Below are positions 6,993 through 13,526 of a stretch of 13,935 nt of DNA, piece by piece. Position numbers and translations under genes: made by a program. The first letter of the stretch is position 1. Each line of letters begins with the position of its first letter. The DNA is from an uncultured Collinsella sp. (GTDB taxonomy: Bacteria > Actinomycetota > Coriobacteriia > Coriobacteriales > Coriobacteriaceae): positions 1 to 13,935 of the forward strand of contig CABVCJ010000051.1 in assembly GCA_902496845.1 (NCBI GenBank). Reading direction: 5' to 3'. Below the pieces are notes generated by a model. The model made no database searches, was not told the DNA's origin, and saw only the letters and a program-made list of their open reading frames with translations.

Positions 6993-8435
6993 GTGCTTAA
7001 TAGATTCCGCATGTTTGTCGCCTGTGTTTTGGTCTTCGCGCTTTGCTGGGTGCCAGGATTTGCGTTTGCTGGGGATGCTGAGGACGGGGCCCAGGTTGCT
7101 GCGACCGCTTATGGGCTTTCCTATGGGATCGAGGGTTTTGAGCGGTTGGCCAAGGGGACCGCTCGTGCCATGGAGGGCCAGCCTGAGGGCTACCGGTTTC
7201 CCGTTGACGAGGACGTGGACCTTGTAGTGGCGCCTGCTGCCGATCGCGTTGTGGTGTGGATATCGCCTAAGGCGGTCGAGAAGTATGGATTGGATCCGCA
7301 GGATAACGAGTGCGTATCGGGTCTCAAGGCCCTCGTCTGTGAGCTTGACAGCGCAAACTGCATGGGAGGTGCGCAGCTAGGGGACGCGGATCTTCCTTGG
7401 TATGTCACGGCGGAAACAACGTTTGATGCCGGCGGGTATACCTATGGCTTTGACGAGCGCGGTGCGGATGAGGACCGCTATGTGGTGATTGCATCAGCCT
7501 CGGGTGATGCCAAGAGCGGCGCGCGTTGGCTTGATAGCGCTCAAATGGTGGAGGCATCGTCTGTCGTGTTGCGGGGTGAGAAGGGGCCCTTGACCTCTCT
7601 GGCCTCCATATTGGGCGACATCGACTATCGCCCGTTTTGGGTGTCCATTAAAACGAGTGGCCTTGCCCTGTTGATCTCCTTCGCGCTGGGTCTGTTCGCC
7701 GCGTGGAAGACTATGGGTACCTCGAGTCGCATCAAGGGCCTGCTCGATTCGGTCTTTACCATCCCTATGGTGCTGCCGCCCACGGTCTGCGGCTTTCTGC
7801 TCCTCATGCTGTTTGGTCGATCGACCGGGGTGGGCCAGTGGCTGATCGCGCACGGCGTCTCGATCGTCTTTACGTGGCCCGCGGCGGTGATATCTGCCGT
7901 AGTGGTGTCGTTCCCCCTGGTCTACCGTACGACACTCGGTGCCTTTGAGAGCCTCGACACGCAGATGCTCGATGCGGCGCGAACCCTGGGATGGTCCGAG
8001 CGTCGCATCTTTACCAAGCTTATGATGCCGCTTGGCTGGCCCTCGATTGCCGCCGGCACGGTGCTCGCTTTTGCCCGCGCGATGGGCGAGTTTGGCTGCA
8101 CGCTGTTCTTTGCGGGCAACTACGCCGGCATTACGCAGACCATCCCCATTGCGATTTACTTTGAGTGGATGGGCGGCAACACCTCGGTGGCCCTCTTTTG
8201 GGTCGTGGTCGTAATTGCGTTCAGCTTTCTGGTCATCCTATTCATCAACATGTACACGGCGCATTCGCAAAAGTATCGCGAGCGGGGCTTTTCCCATGCG
8301 GAGTACAAACAAGCCAAAGATCTCGCCGGACAGGGCGATTCGCTCGACCCGGCGGGCGGTGATGCCTTGCGTATCGATCGCGAGGCGCTGGCCGAGCTCA
8401 TGCGCGATGATGCGGCGCCGCAGGGAGGTCGATAA
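6993..8435 (+). CDS. modB: Molybdate ABC transporter permease with a large extracytoplasmic N-terminal domain
   Basis: The predicted protein has 480 residues, about twice the usual ModB (about 225). Residues 1-26 look like a signal peptide or anchor (hydrophobic core, AFA before GD). Residues 27 to about 213 form a domain I do not recognise. The ModB permease follows (about 214-422), with the ABC-permease EAA loop DAARTLGWSERRIFTKLMMPL-like segment at 328-348 and GEFGCTLFFAGN (365-376). A charged cytoplasmic tail of about 60 residues ends the protein. GTG at 6993 is chosen over GTG 6924 because GGAG (6983-6986) precedes it and the signal peptide then starts correctly. The 5' third uses GGG and GCT codons that modA avoids. 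It should form the channel with ModC. Confidence 0.88.
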   Translation: MLNRFRMFVACVLVFALCWVPGFAFAGDAEDGAQVAATAYGLSYGIEGFERLAKGTARAMEGQPEGYRFPVDEDVDLVVAPAADRVVVWISPKAVEKYGLDPQDNECVSGLKALVCELDSANCMGGAQLGDADLPWYVTAETTFDAGGYTYGFDERGADEDRYVVIASASGDAKSGARWLDSAQMVEASSVVLRGEKGPLTSLASILGDIDYRPFWVSIKTSGLALLISFALGLFAAWKTMGTSSRIKGLLDSVFTIPMVLPPTVCGFLLLMLFGRSTGVGQWLIAHGVSIVFTWPAAVISAVVVSFPLVYRTTLGAFESLDTQMLDAARTLGWSERRIFTKLMMPLGWPSIAAGTVLAFARAMGEFGCTLFFAGNYAGITQTIPIAIYFEWMGGNTSVALFWVVVVIAFSFLVILFINMYTAHSQKYRERGFSHAEYKQAKDLAGQGDSLDPAGGDALRIDREALAELMRDDAAPQGGR

Positions 8436-8438
8436 GCT

Positions 8439-9509
8439 ATGTCGCTCGTTTTGGATATCAAAAAGCGCTATCCCGGGTTTATGCTCGACATGCAGCTTGA
8501 GGCCGGCGAGGAGCGCGTGGCCCTGCTGGGCGCCTCGGGCTGCGGCAAGAGCTGTACGCTGCGCTGCATCGCCGGTGTGGAGACGCCCGACGAGGGCAAG
8601 ATCGTCGTCAACGGCGTGACCTTTTTTGACTCGGCGGCGGGCATCAACCTGTCGCCCCAGGCGCGCAAATGCGCCCTGCTGTTCCAAAACTATCAGCTGT
8701 TTCCCAACATGACGGTGGCCGATAACGTATGTGCCGGTGTAAAGGGCGCGGGCGACGCCGCGGCGCGCAAAAGGTTGGCGGAGCGCTATCTGGGCATTTT
8801 CGGTCTGGCCGATTTTGCCGACCGCTACCCCGCGCGCCTCTCGGGCGGGCAGCAGCAACGCGTGGCGCTTGCCCGTATGGTGGCGGCGCATCCGGGCATC
8901 TTTATGTTCGACGAGCCCATGAGCGCACTCGATTCCTATCTTAAGAGCGCCCTCGAACAGAACATGCTCGACCTGTTCGATGTATGCAACCGCACCGTGC
9001 TCTACGTGAGCCACGATATCGACGAGGCATGTCGCCTGTGCCAGCGGATCTGCGTGATGCACGACGGGCATGTTGAGGAGATCGGCTCCGTCGAGGACGT
9101 GGTCCGCCGTCCGCAGACGCTGGCGGCACTGCGCCTGACGGGCTGCAAGAACACAAGCCGGGCGCGCAAGATCGGCGACGAGGAAGTCGAGGCCCTCGAC
9201 TGGGGCATGACCTTTAACGTGGGTCGTGGGATTCCCGATAATGTGGCGTTCCTGGGCATTCGCGCAAGCTACTTCCATGTTGACAATCGCGCGGAACGAG
9301 GTCACAACAGCTACGATTTGCACGTGGCCCGTGTGAGCGATTCGCGCTTTGAGCGGCTGGTGCTGCTGGACGTGCCGCGCGCTGATGCGCCCACACGTCT
9401 GCAGTGGAAGGTCAACAAGGTGGGCGTGCCTGTCGAGGAGCTGCCGCAAGCAGGCGAGACGCTGCGCATGCACTTCGATGCGAGTAGGATTCACCTGGTT
9501 TGTCGATAG
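8439..9509 (+). CDS. modC: Molybdate ABC transporter ATP-binding protein
   Basis: This 356-residue ABC ATPase has Walker A GASGCGKS (31-38), the Q-loop at Gln83, signature LSGGQQQR (134-141), Walker B IFMFDEP (154-160) and the H-loop His192. The C-terminal portion (about 230-356) resembles a TOBE/MOP-type regulatory domain as in ModC, though I see only general length and position. It powers import through ModB. The start lies 3 nt after the modB stop and its ribosome site AGGGAGG (8422-8428) is inside the end of modB, so the two are co-translated. A strong hairpin follows the stop. Confidence 0.92.
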   Translation: MSLVLDIKKRYPGFMLDMQLEAGEERVALLGASGCGKSCTLRCIAGVETPDEGKIVVNGVTFFDSAAGINLSPQARKCALLFQNYQLFPNMTVADNVCAGVKGAGDAAARKRLAERYLGIFGLADFADRYPARLSGGQQQRVALARMVAAHPGIFMFDEPMSALDSYLKSALEQNMLDLFDVCNRTVLYVSHDIDEACRLCQRICVMHDGHVEEIGSVEDVVRRPQTLAALRLTGCKNTSRARKIGDEEVEALDWGMTFNVGRGIPDNVAFLGIRASYFHVDNRAERGHNSYDLHVARVSDSRFERLVLLDVPRADAPTRLQWKVNKVGVPVEELPQAGETLRMHFDASRIHLVCR

Positions 9510-9517
9510 CGCCGGGT

Positions 9518-9550
9518 AATGCCGCCGGGGATATAAGCCTCGGCGGCATT
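9518..9550 (+). terminator. Strong hairpin after modC
   Basis: A 13-bp stem (9518-9530 with 9538-9550, one G-U pair) encloses a 7-nt loop, ATATAAG, starting 8 bp after the modC stop. Only a weak T-rich tail (GTCTT) follows, so termination efficiency is uncertain. Confidence 0.6.
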
Positions 9551-9642
9551 GTCTTGCCGATCGCCGAATGAGGGATGACAAACTCTTATCAATCGAGATA
9601 ATTCTTTATTAAACGTCGGCACACGACGCTGTCGTACGAATG

Positions 9643-9674
9643 TCAACGGTGTTCGCATGGTCGATGACCGTTGA
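9643..9674. promoter_or_regulatory. Inverted repeat overlapping a candidate promoter
   Basis: TCAACGGT (9643-9650) and ACCGTTGA (9667-9674) are perfect 8-bp arms 16 nt apart. They straddle a candidate -35 (TTCGCA, 9652-9657) and abut a candidate -10 (TATAGT, 9675-9680) at 17-bp spacing. This geometry suits a repressor operator. It could also be an RNA hairpin if transcription starts further upstream. Confidence 0.4.
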
Positions 9675-9710
9675 TATAGTTGACCTTAACTTGCAAAGGA
9701 GGGTGCGCAC

Positions 9711-9779
9711 ATGCCGCAGACGACATACATTCGCCGCGTTGCCGCGCGTGCCCTATATATGGCTCGGAGTCGCATATGA
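9711..9779 (+). CDS. Putative 22-residue leader peptide
   Basis: An ATG at 9711 follows a near-perfect ribosome site AAAGGAGGG (9695-9703) at 7 nt and opens a 22-codon frame ending in TGA (9777-9779). The peptide is Arg/Ala-rich, with five Arg. Its stop overlaps the next ATG as ATGA. I recognise no homologue. The strong initiation signal is the main evidence; it may be a regulatory leader peptide or chance. Confidence 0.4.
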   Translation: MPQTTYIRRVAARALYMARSRI

Positions 9780-9946
9780 GCAGGTATGTTCACGGCTCCG
9801 GGAGAGACGACGCGCAACTAAATAATCGACCGCAAAGCAGGTTCCCTAAAATTCCGGGTTTGAGCACGGCCGGGCAATCGCCGTCCGTCGTGCAGCAATA
9901 CCGTAGCTATCCGTATTTGGTTCGAGAGGGGAACCGTCATGGCTGA
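9776..9946 (+). CDS. Putative 56-residue ORF overlapping the next gene's start
   Basis: The ATG at 9776 overlaps the preceding stop by 4 nt and has GGAG (9766-9769) 6 nt upstream. The frame ends at TGA 9944-9946, 8 nt inside the double-cubane gene that starts at 9939. The product is polar, rich in Ser, Arg, Gln and Pro, with no recognisable motif. It may serve to couple translation into the following gene rather than encode a functional protein. Confidence 0.3.
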   Translation: MSRYVHGSGRDDAQLNNRPQSRFPKIPGLSTAGQSPSVVQQYRSYPYLVREGNRHG

Positions 9947-11222
9947 AGAATTTGATTTCCATCCGATGTGGGAGAGCCTCGGCATGAATCTTGCCGACCA
10001 CGATATGCTGCTGGGCGCCGTGGGCCAGATGTACGGCGATATGTTCCTTATGCAGAACAATCGCCCCAAGTCCACGTCCTACCTGGACTTTGTGGCCACC
10101 AACATCCATAGCGGCCGTATTAAGGAGATGCTCGACAAGAAGGAGGCCGGCGAGGCCACCAAGATCGTCGGTTCGTTCTGCGTGTACGTGCCCGAGGAGA
10201 TCGTACTTGCCTGTGACGGTATTCCCGTGGGCCTGTGCTCGGGTGCCGATTGGGCAACCGATAAGGTCGAGGAGCACCTGCCGCGCAACACCTGTCCGCT
10301 TATCAAGAGCTTTGCCGGCTTTAAGCTGGGCGAGGTCTGCCCCTACATTGAGTCGAGCGACCTGGTGGTGGGCGAGAACACCTGCGATGGCAAGAAAAAG
10401 GCCTACGAGTTCTTTGCCACGCAAAAGAACATGTACGTCATGGATATTCCCAACGTGCACGACGAGTCGACGCTCGTGACCTGGAAGGCCGAGGTCAAGA
10501 AGCTCGCCGCCAAGATCGAGGAAGAGTGCGGCGTCACGATTACGCCTGAGCGTCTGAAGGCTGCCATCCACGCCGTCAATGAGAAGCGCCGCGCCCTGCA
10601 GCGCCTCGCTGCCACGCGCGCTGCCGACCCGGCGCCCATCAGCGGTCTCGACAGCCTGCTGACCGTTCAGGCCGCCTTTATGGACGACACGCCGCGTCTG
10701 ACCGGAGCCATCAACGATATGGCGGCTGAGTGCGAGCAACGTGTCGAGGCCGGCGAGGGCGTGGCACCCAAGGGAACCAAGCGCATCCTGTACACCGGTA
10801 CGCCCATGGCCGTGCCCAACTGGAAGCTGTTCAACCTTATCGAGAAGGCCGGCGGCGTCGTGGTGGGCGAGGAGTCCTGCACGGGCTCGCGCTACTACAA
10901 GGACCTGGTCGACGAGTCCGGCAAGACGGTCGACGAGATGCTCGACGCCATCGCCGAGCGCTACTTTAAGATCAACTGCGCCGTCTTTACGCCCAACGAC
11001 CAGCGTATGAAGGACATTGTCCAGATGGCCAAGGACCTGCATGCCGACGGTATCGTCGACGTGGCCCTGCAGTTCTGCACGCTCTACGAGATGGAGTCGT
11101 TTGCCGTGGAGAAGGCCGCCGAGGAGGCAGGCATTCCGTTTATGCACATCACGACCGACTACGCCGGCGAGGATGCGGGGCAATTGCAGACGCGCATTGA
11201 AGCTTTCTTGGAAACCATTTAG
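9939..11222 (+). CDS. Double-cubane-cluster / 2-hydroxyacyl-CoA dehydratase family reductase, first paralogue
   Basis: This 427-residue protein belongs to the HgdB/FldC-like dehydratase D-component family. It most resembles the double-cubane-cluster proteins (E. coli YjiM-like), which reduce small molecules after ATP-driven electron injection. Six Cys are placed as expected for Fe-S ligands: C119 (NTCPLIKS), C134 (EVCP), C149 (NTCDGKKK), C314 (ESCTGSR), C347 (INCAVF) and C380 (QFC). All six are conserved in the next gene product. Compared with that paralogue it has a roughly 40-residue longer N-terminus (MNLADHDMLL and onward). The ATG at 9939 has AGAGGGG (9925-9931) at 7 nt. The substrate is unknown. 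A classical hydroxyacyl-CoA dehydratase is less likely because no acyl-CoA genes are nearby. Confidence 0.88.
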   Translation: MAEEFDFHPMWESLGMNLADHDMLLGAVGQMYGDMFLMQNNRPKSTSYLDFVATNIHSGRIKEMLDKKEAGEATKIVGSFCVYVPEEIVLACDGIPVGLCSGADWATDKVEEHLPRNTCPLIKSFAGFKLGEVCPYIESSDLVVGENTCDGKKKAYEFFATQKNMYVMDIPNVHDESTLVTWKAEVKKLAAKIEEECGVTITPERLKAAIHAVNEKRRALQRLAATRAADPAPISGLDSLLTVQAAFMDDTPRLTGAINDMAAECEQRVEAGEGVAPKGTKRILYTGTPMAVPNWKLFNLIEKAGGVVVGEESCTGSRYYKDLVDESGKTVDEMLDAIAERYFKINCAVFTPNDQRMKDIVQMAKDLHADGIVDVALQFCTLYEMESFAVEKAAEEAGIPFMHITTDYAGEDAGQLQTRIEAFLETI

Positions 11223-11237
11223 GGCTATCCGTCCCGG

Positions 11238-11339
11238 CGGCTTCCCCAGGCACCCGATCTTGCCGTTCAAACCGTCGCTCGCGTACAAAAGTACGCGGCG
11301 CTCCTCCTTCACGGCGACCTCGGGCACCTGGGAAAGCCG
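11238..11339. repeat. Large imperfect palindrome, copy 1
   Basis: The outer arms (11238-11270 region with 11307-11339 region) pair through CGGCTT/AAGCCG, CCAGG/CCTGG, CCCGA/TCGGG and GCCG/CGGC, broken by two 2-nt internal loops. The tip is a perfect hairpin CGCGTAC-AAAA-GTACGCG (11280-11297). It fills most of the gap between the two paralogues. Its interior text is shared with the element at 12531-12639. Confidence 0.85.
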
Positions 11340-11372
11340 TTTCCTTGGTTGGTTAAAAGGTTTAGGAGTTAT

Positions 11373-12536
11373 ATGCTGGAAAATATTGAGCAGCCGTTGC
11401 CCAGCACGTTTGAGGAGTTCAACGAGCAGCGCAAGGCCGCGTTTATTCGCGTTAAGGATTACAAGCAGGCGGGTAATCGCCTGGTCGGTTTTTTGTGCAG
11501 CTATACGCCGCTCGAGATTGTCGATGCCGCGGGGGCTGCGAGCGTGGCGCTGTGCGGCACGTCCGATGAGGTGATTCCCGAGGCCGAGAAGGTGCTGCCG
11601 GCAAATCTGTGTCCGCTCATCAAATCGACGTACGGCTTTGCCTACTCGCAAAAGTGCCCGTTTACGTACTTTAGCGACATGATCATTGGCGAGACCACCT
11701 GCGACGGCAAGAAGAAGATGTACGAGTTACTCAACGAGCTCAAGCGCACGCACATTCTGCATCTTCCGCAGGGTCGCGATCGCGCCTACGAGCGTGAAGG
11801 CTGGTACGAGGAGTGCCGCCTGCTCAAGGAGGAGCTCGAGGGCTTCTACGGCATTACGATTACTGATGACGACCTGCGCGCCGCCGTCCGTCGTCGCAAT
11901 CGCCTGCGTGCGGCGCAGCTCGATATGTTCGCGCTTCAGGCCAACCAGCCTGCGGCCATGAGCGGTGTCGACCTGATGAGCACTATGTTTGCCGGTACGT
12001 TCAGCTTTGATATCGAGGCCTATACGCAGCAGCTGGAGCAAAAGGTTGTCAAGCTACGAGAGGCCTACGACGCGGGCGAGCGTCCGGTTGCGGCAGATGC
12101 TAAGCGCATTCTGATTACCGGTTGCCCGGTGGGCGGCGTGATCAACAAGATCGGTCGCACCATCGAGTCCAACGGCGGCGTGGTCGTGTGCATGGACGAT
12201 TGCTCGGGCGAGCGTACGGCCGCCATGATGATCGACCCCGACTCTCCCGATATCCTACGCGCCATTGCCGATCGCTACTTGGACATTAATTGCTCGGTCA
12301 TGACGCTCAACGACGGCCGCATGGACAACACCTTGGCCATGTGCGAGAAGTATCATGTCGATGGCGTGGTAGAGAGCGTGCTACAGGCCTGCCACACCTT
12401 CAACGTTGAGAGCGCGCGCATGCAGGAGGCCGTCGAGGGTGCGGGTATTCCGTATATGAAGATCGAGACTGACTACAGCAATGGCGACATGGGCCAGATC
12501 GAGACCCGCATCGCCGCCTTCATCGAAACCCTCTAG
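11373..12536 (+). CDS. Double-cubane-cluster / 2-hydroxyacyl-CoA dehydratase family reductase, second paralogue
   Basis: This 387-residue protein is related to the preceding product over its whole length. It keeps all six presumed cluster cysteines: C80 (NLCPLIKS), C95 (QKCP), C110 (TTCDGKKK), C277 (DDCSGER), C307 (INCSVM) and C340 (QAC). Further Cys at 251 (ITGCPVGG) and 273 are not shared with the first paralogue and could tune the active site. The start at 11373 is supported by AGGAG (11364-11368) 4 nt upstream; an alternative start 8 codons earlier lacks a site. The two proteins could form a heterodimer, or two reductases served by one activator. Its stop codon lies inside the arm of a palindrome. 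Confidence 0.87.
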   Translation: MLENIEQPLPSTFEEFNEQRKAAFIRVKDYKQAGNRLVGFLCSYTPLEIVDAAGAASVALCGTSDEVIPEAEKVLPANLCPLIKSTYGFAYSQKCPFTYFSDMIIGETTCDGKKKMYELLNELKRTHILHLPQGRDRAYEREGWYEECRLLKEELEGFYGITITDDDLRAAVRRRNRLRAAQLDMFALQANQPAAMSGVDLMSTMFAGTFSFDIEAYTQQLEQKVVKLREAYDAGERPVAADAKRILITGCPVGGVINKIGRTIESNGGVVVCMDDCSGERTAAMMIDPDSPDILRAIADRYLDINCSVMTLNDGRMDNTLAMCEKYHVDGVVESVLQACHTFNVESARMQEAVEGAGIPYMKIETDYSNGDMGQIETRIAAFIETL

Positions 12537-12639
12537 GTTTCTCAGGCACCGGATCTTGCCCCTCAAACCGTCGCTTGCGTACCCAAAGTACGCTGCGCTC
12601 CTCTTTCGGGGCAATCTCCGGCACCTGAGAAACCTAGAG
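12531..12639. repeat. Large imperfect palindrome, copy 2
   Basis: The outer arms are perfect over 16 bp (12531-12546 with 12624-12639) and continue through CCGGA/TCCGG and TTGCCCC/GGGGCAA, interrupted by the same two 2-nt internal loops as copy 1. The tip is GCGTAC-CCAAA-GTACGC (12577-12593). The TAG stop of the second paralogue (12534-12536) is inside the left arm. A smaller hairpin GGCGC-CTGAAC-GCGCC (12644-12659) follows. Confidence 0.9.
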
Positions 12640-12691
12640 CTAAGGCGCCTGAACGCGCCGCTACCTTTGATGTTTAGATTGGGAGAGAGCC

Positions 12692-13456
12692 ATGATAGGG
12701 ATCGGGATCGATATCGGGTCTACGGCGGCTAAGGCTGCTGTGGCCGACGGTGAGGGTTCGGTGGCGTGGACGTGCGTGCAGCCAACCGGGTTCTCGTCGG
12801 TTGATGCGGCCGAGCGTCTGCGTTGCGAGCTTACCGCGGCTGGCTATGACGTGGCTGCCGACGACGTGCGCGTGATCGCGACCGGCTACGGCCGTGTCGC
12901 CGTGCCCTATGCGCACAAGGTCGTGACCGAGATTACCTGCCACGGCACCGGTGCCGTGCGTCTGTTTGGTGACCACGGCACCGTGATCGATGTGGGTGGT
13001 CAGGACACCAAGGTCATTCAGCTTAAAAGTGGCCGCGTGGCCAAGTTTGCCATGAACGACAAGTGCGCCGCCGGCACGGGGCGCTTTTTGGAGATCATGG
13101 CTGACCGCCTAGGCATTTCCCAGCAGCAGATGGCCGACCTGGCGCGTTCCGGCGAGCCAACCAAGATATCCAGCATGTGCACGGTCTTTGCCGAAAGTGA
13201 GGTCATCAGCCTGATCGGTCGCGGTGAGCCGCGCGAGAACATTGCGCGTGGCGTGATCGACAGCGTGGTTTCGCGCGTGGCGACCATGGCCGGGCAGGCC
13301 GCGGGCGCCCCGTACTACCTGACCGGCGGCCTGTGCGAGAACGCCTTCGTGGTGGAGCGGTTGGGCGAGCTACTGGGGTCGCCGGTGACCACCTCGCCCC
13401 AGGCTCGCTTTGCCGGAGCGATCGGCGCGGCGATTCGCGCACAGGCGCTCAATTAA
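12692..13456 (+). CDS. ATP-dependent activator (HgdC/BadF-BcrA type ASKHA ATPase)
   Basis: This 254-residue protein has the acetate/sugar kinase-Hsc70-actin fold signatures: phosphate-1 motif GIDIGSTAAKAA (4-15), VIDVGGQDTKVI (98-109) and a late glycine motif YYLTGGLCENAF. Cys125 (NDKCAAGTGRFLE) and Cys163 (SSMCTVFAESEV) are the two ligands each subunit gives to the [4Fe-4S] cluster bridging a homodimer, matching Cys127/Cys166 of HgdC. ATP hydrolysis drives one electron onto the partner reductase; here the partners should be the two upstream double-cubane proteins. The ATG at 12692 follows GGGAGAGAG (12681-12689). selD begins 70 bp downstream. Confidence 0.93.
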   Translation: MIGIGIDIGSTAAKAAVADGEGSVAWTCVQPTGFSSVDAAERLRCELTAAGYDVAADDVRVIATGYGRVAVPYAHKVVTEITCHGTGAVRLFGDHGTVIDVGGQDTKVIQLKSGRVAKFAMNDKCAAGTGRFLEIMADRLGISQQQMADLARSGEPTKISSMCTVFAESEVISLIGRGEPRENIARGVIDSVVSRVATMAGQAAGAPYYLTGGLCENAFVVERLGELLGSPVTTSPQARFAGAIGAAIRAQALN

Positions 13457-13526
13457 TGCATCCGCCGTAGGCTCGCATTCATGCGTATACTGGGAGAAAA
13501 TGATTGACCGAAGAGAGGAGGTATCG

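Larger units (their letters stand above)
9551..9938 (+). other. Leader region upstream of the double-cubane cluster
   Basis: This 388-bp region holds no conventional gene. It contains TTATC-N6-GATAA (9586-9601), a small hairpin ACGAC-GCT-GTCGT (9623-9635), an 8-bp inverted repeat over the presumed promoter (9643-9674), an AAAGGAGGG ribosome site, two tiny overlapping ORFs, and a hairpin presenting the next gene's ribosome site. Together these suggest a regulated 5' leader. Confidence 0.5.

Noticed and set aside
9680..9775. Cys-rich open frame (CKGGC ... CRAC) in the leader, resembling a zinc-binding motif
   Set aside because: It begins at a TTG with no ribosome site, and the KGG codons are the Shine-Dalgarno sequence of another ORF. 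Chance is more likely.
9846..11651. Long minus-strand open frame of 601 codons opposite the reductase genes
   Set aside because: It is a codon-bias shadow of high-GC genes. It has no family resemblance, overlaps two well-supported plus-strand genes, and spans their intergenic palindrome.
13486..13491. TATACT as a separate selD promoter
   Set aside because: There is no -35 at proper spacing and the gap is only 70 bp; readthrough from the activator gene is at least as likely.
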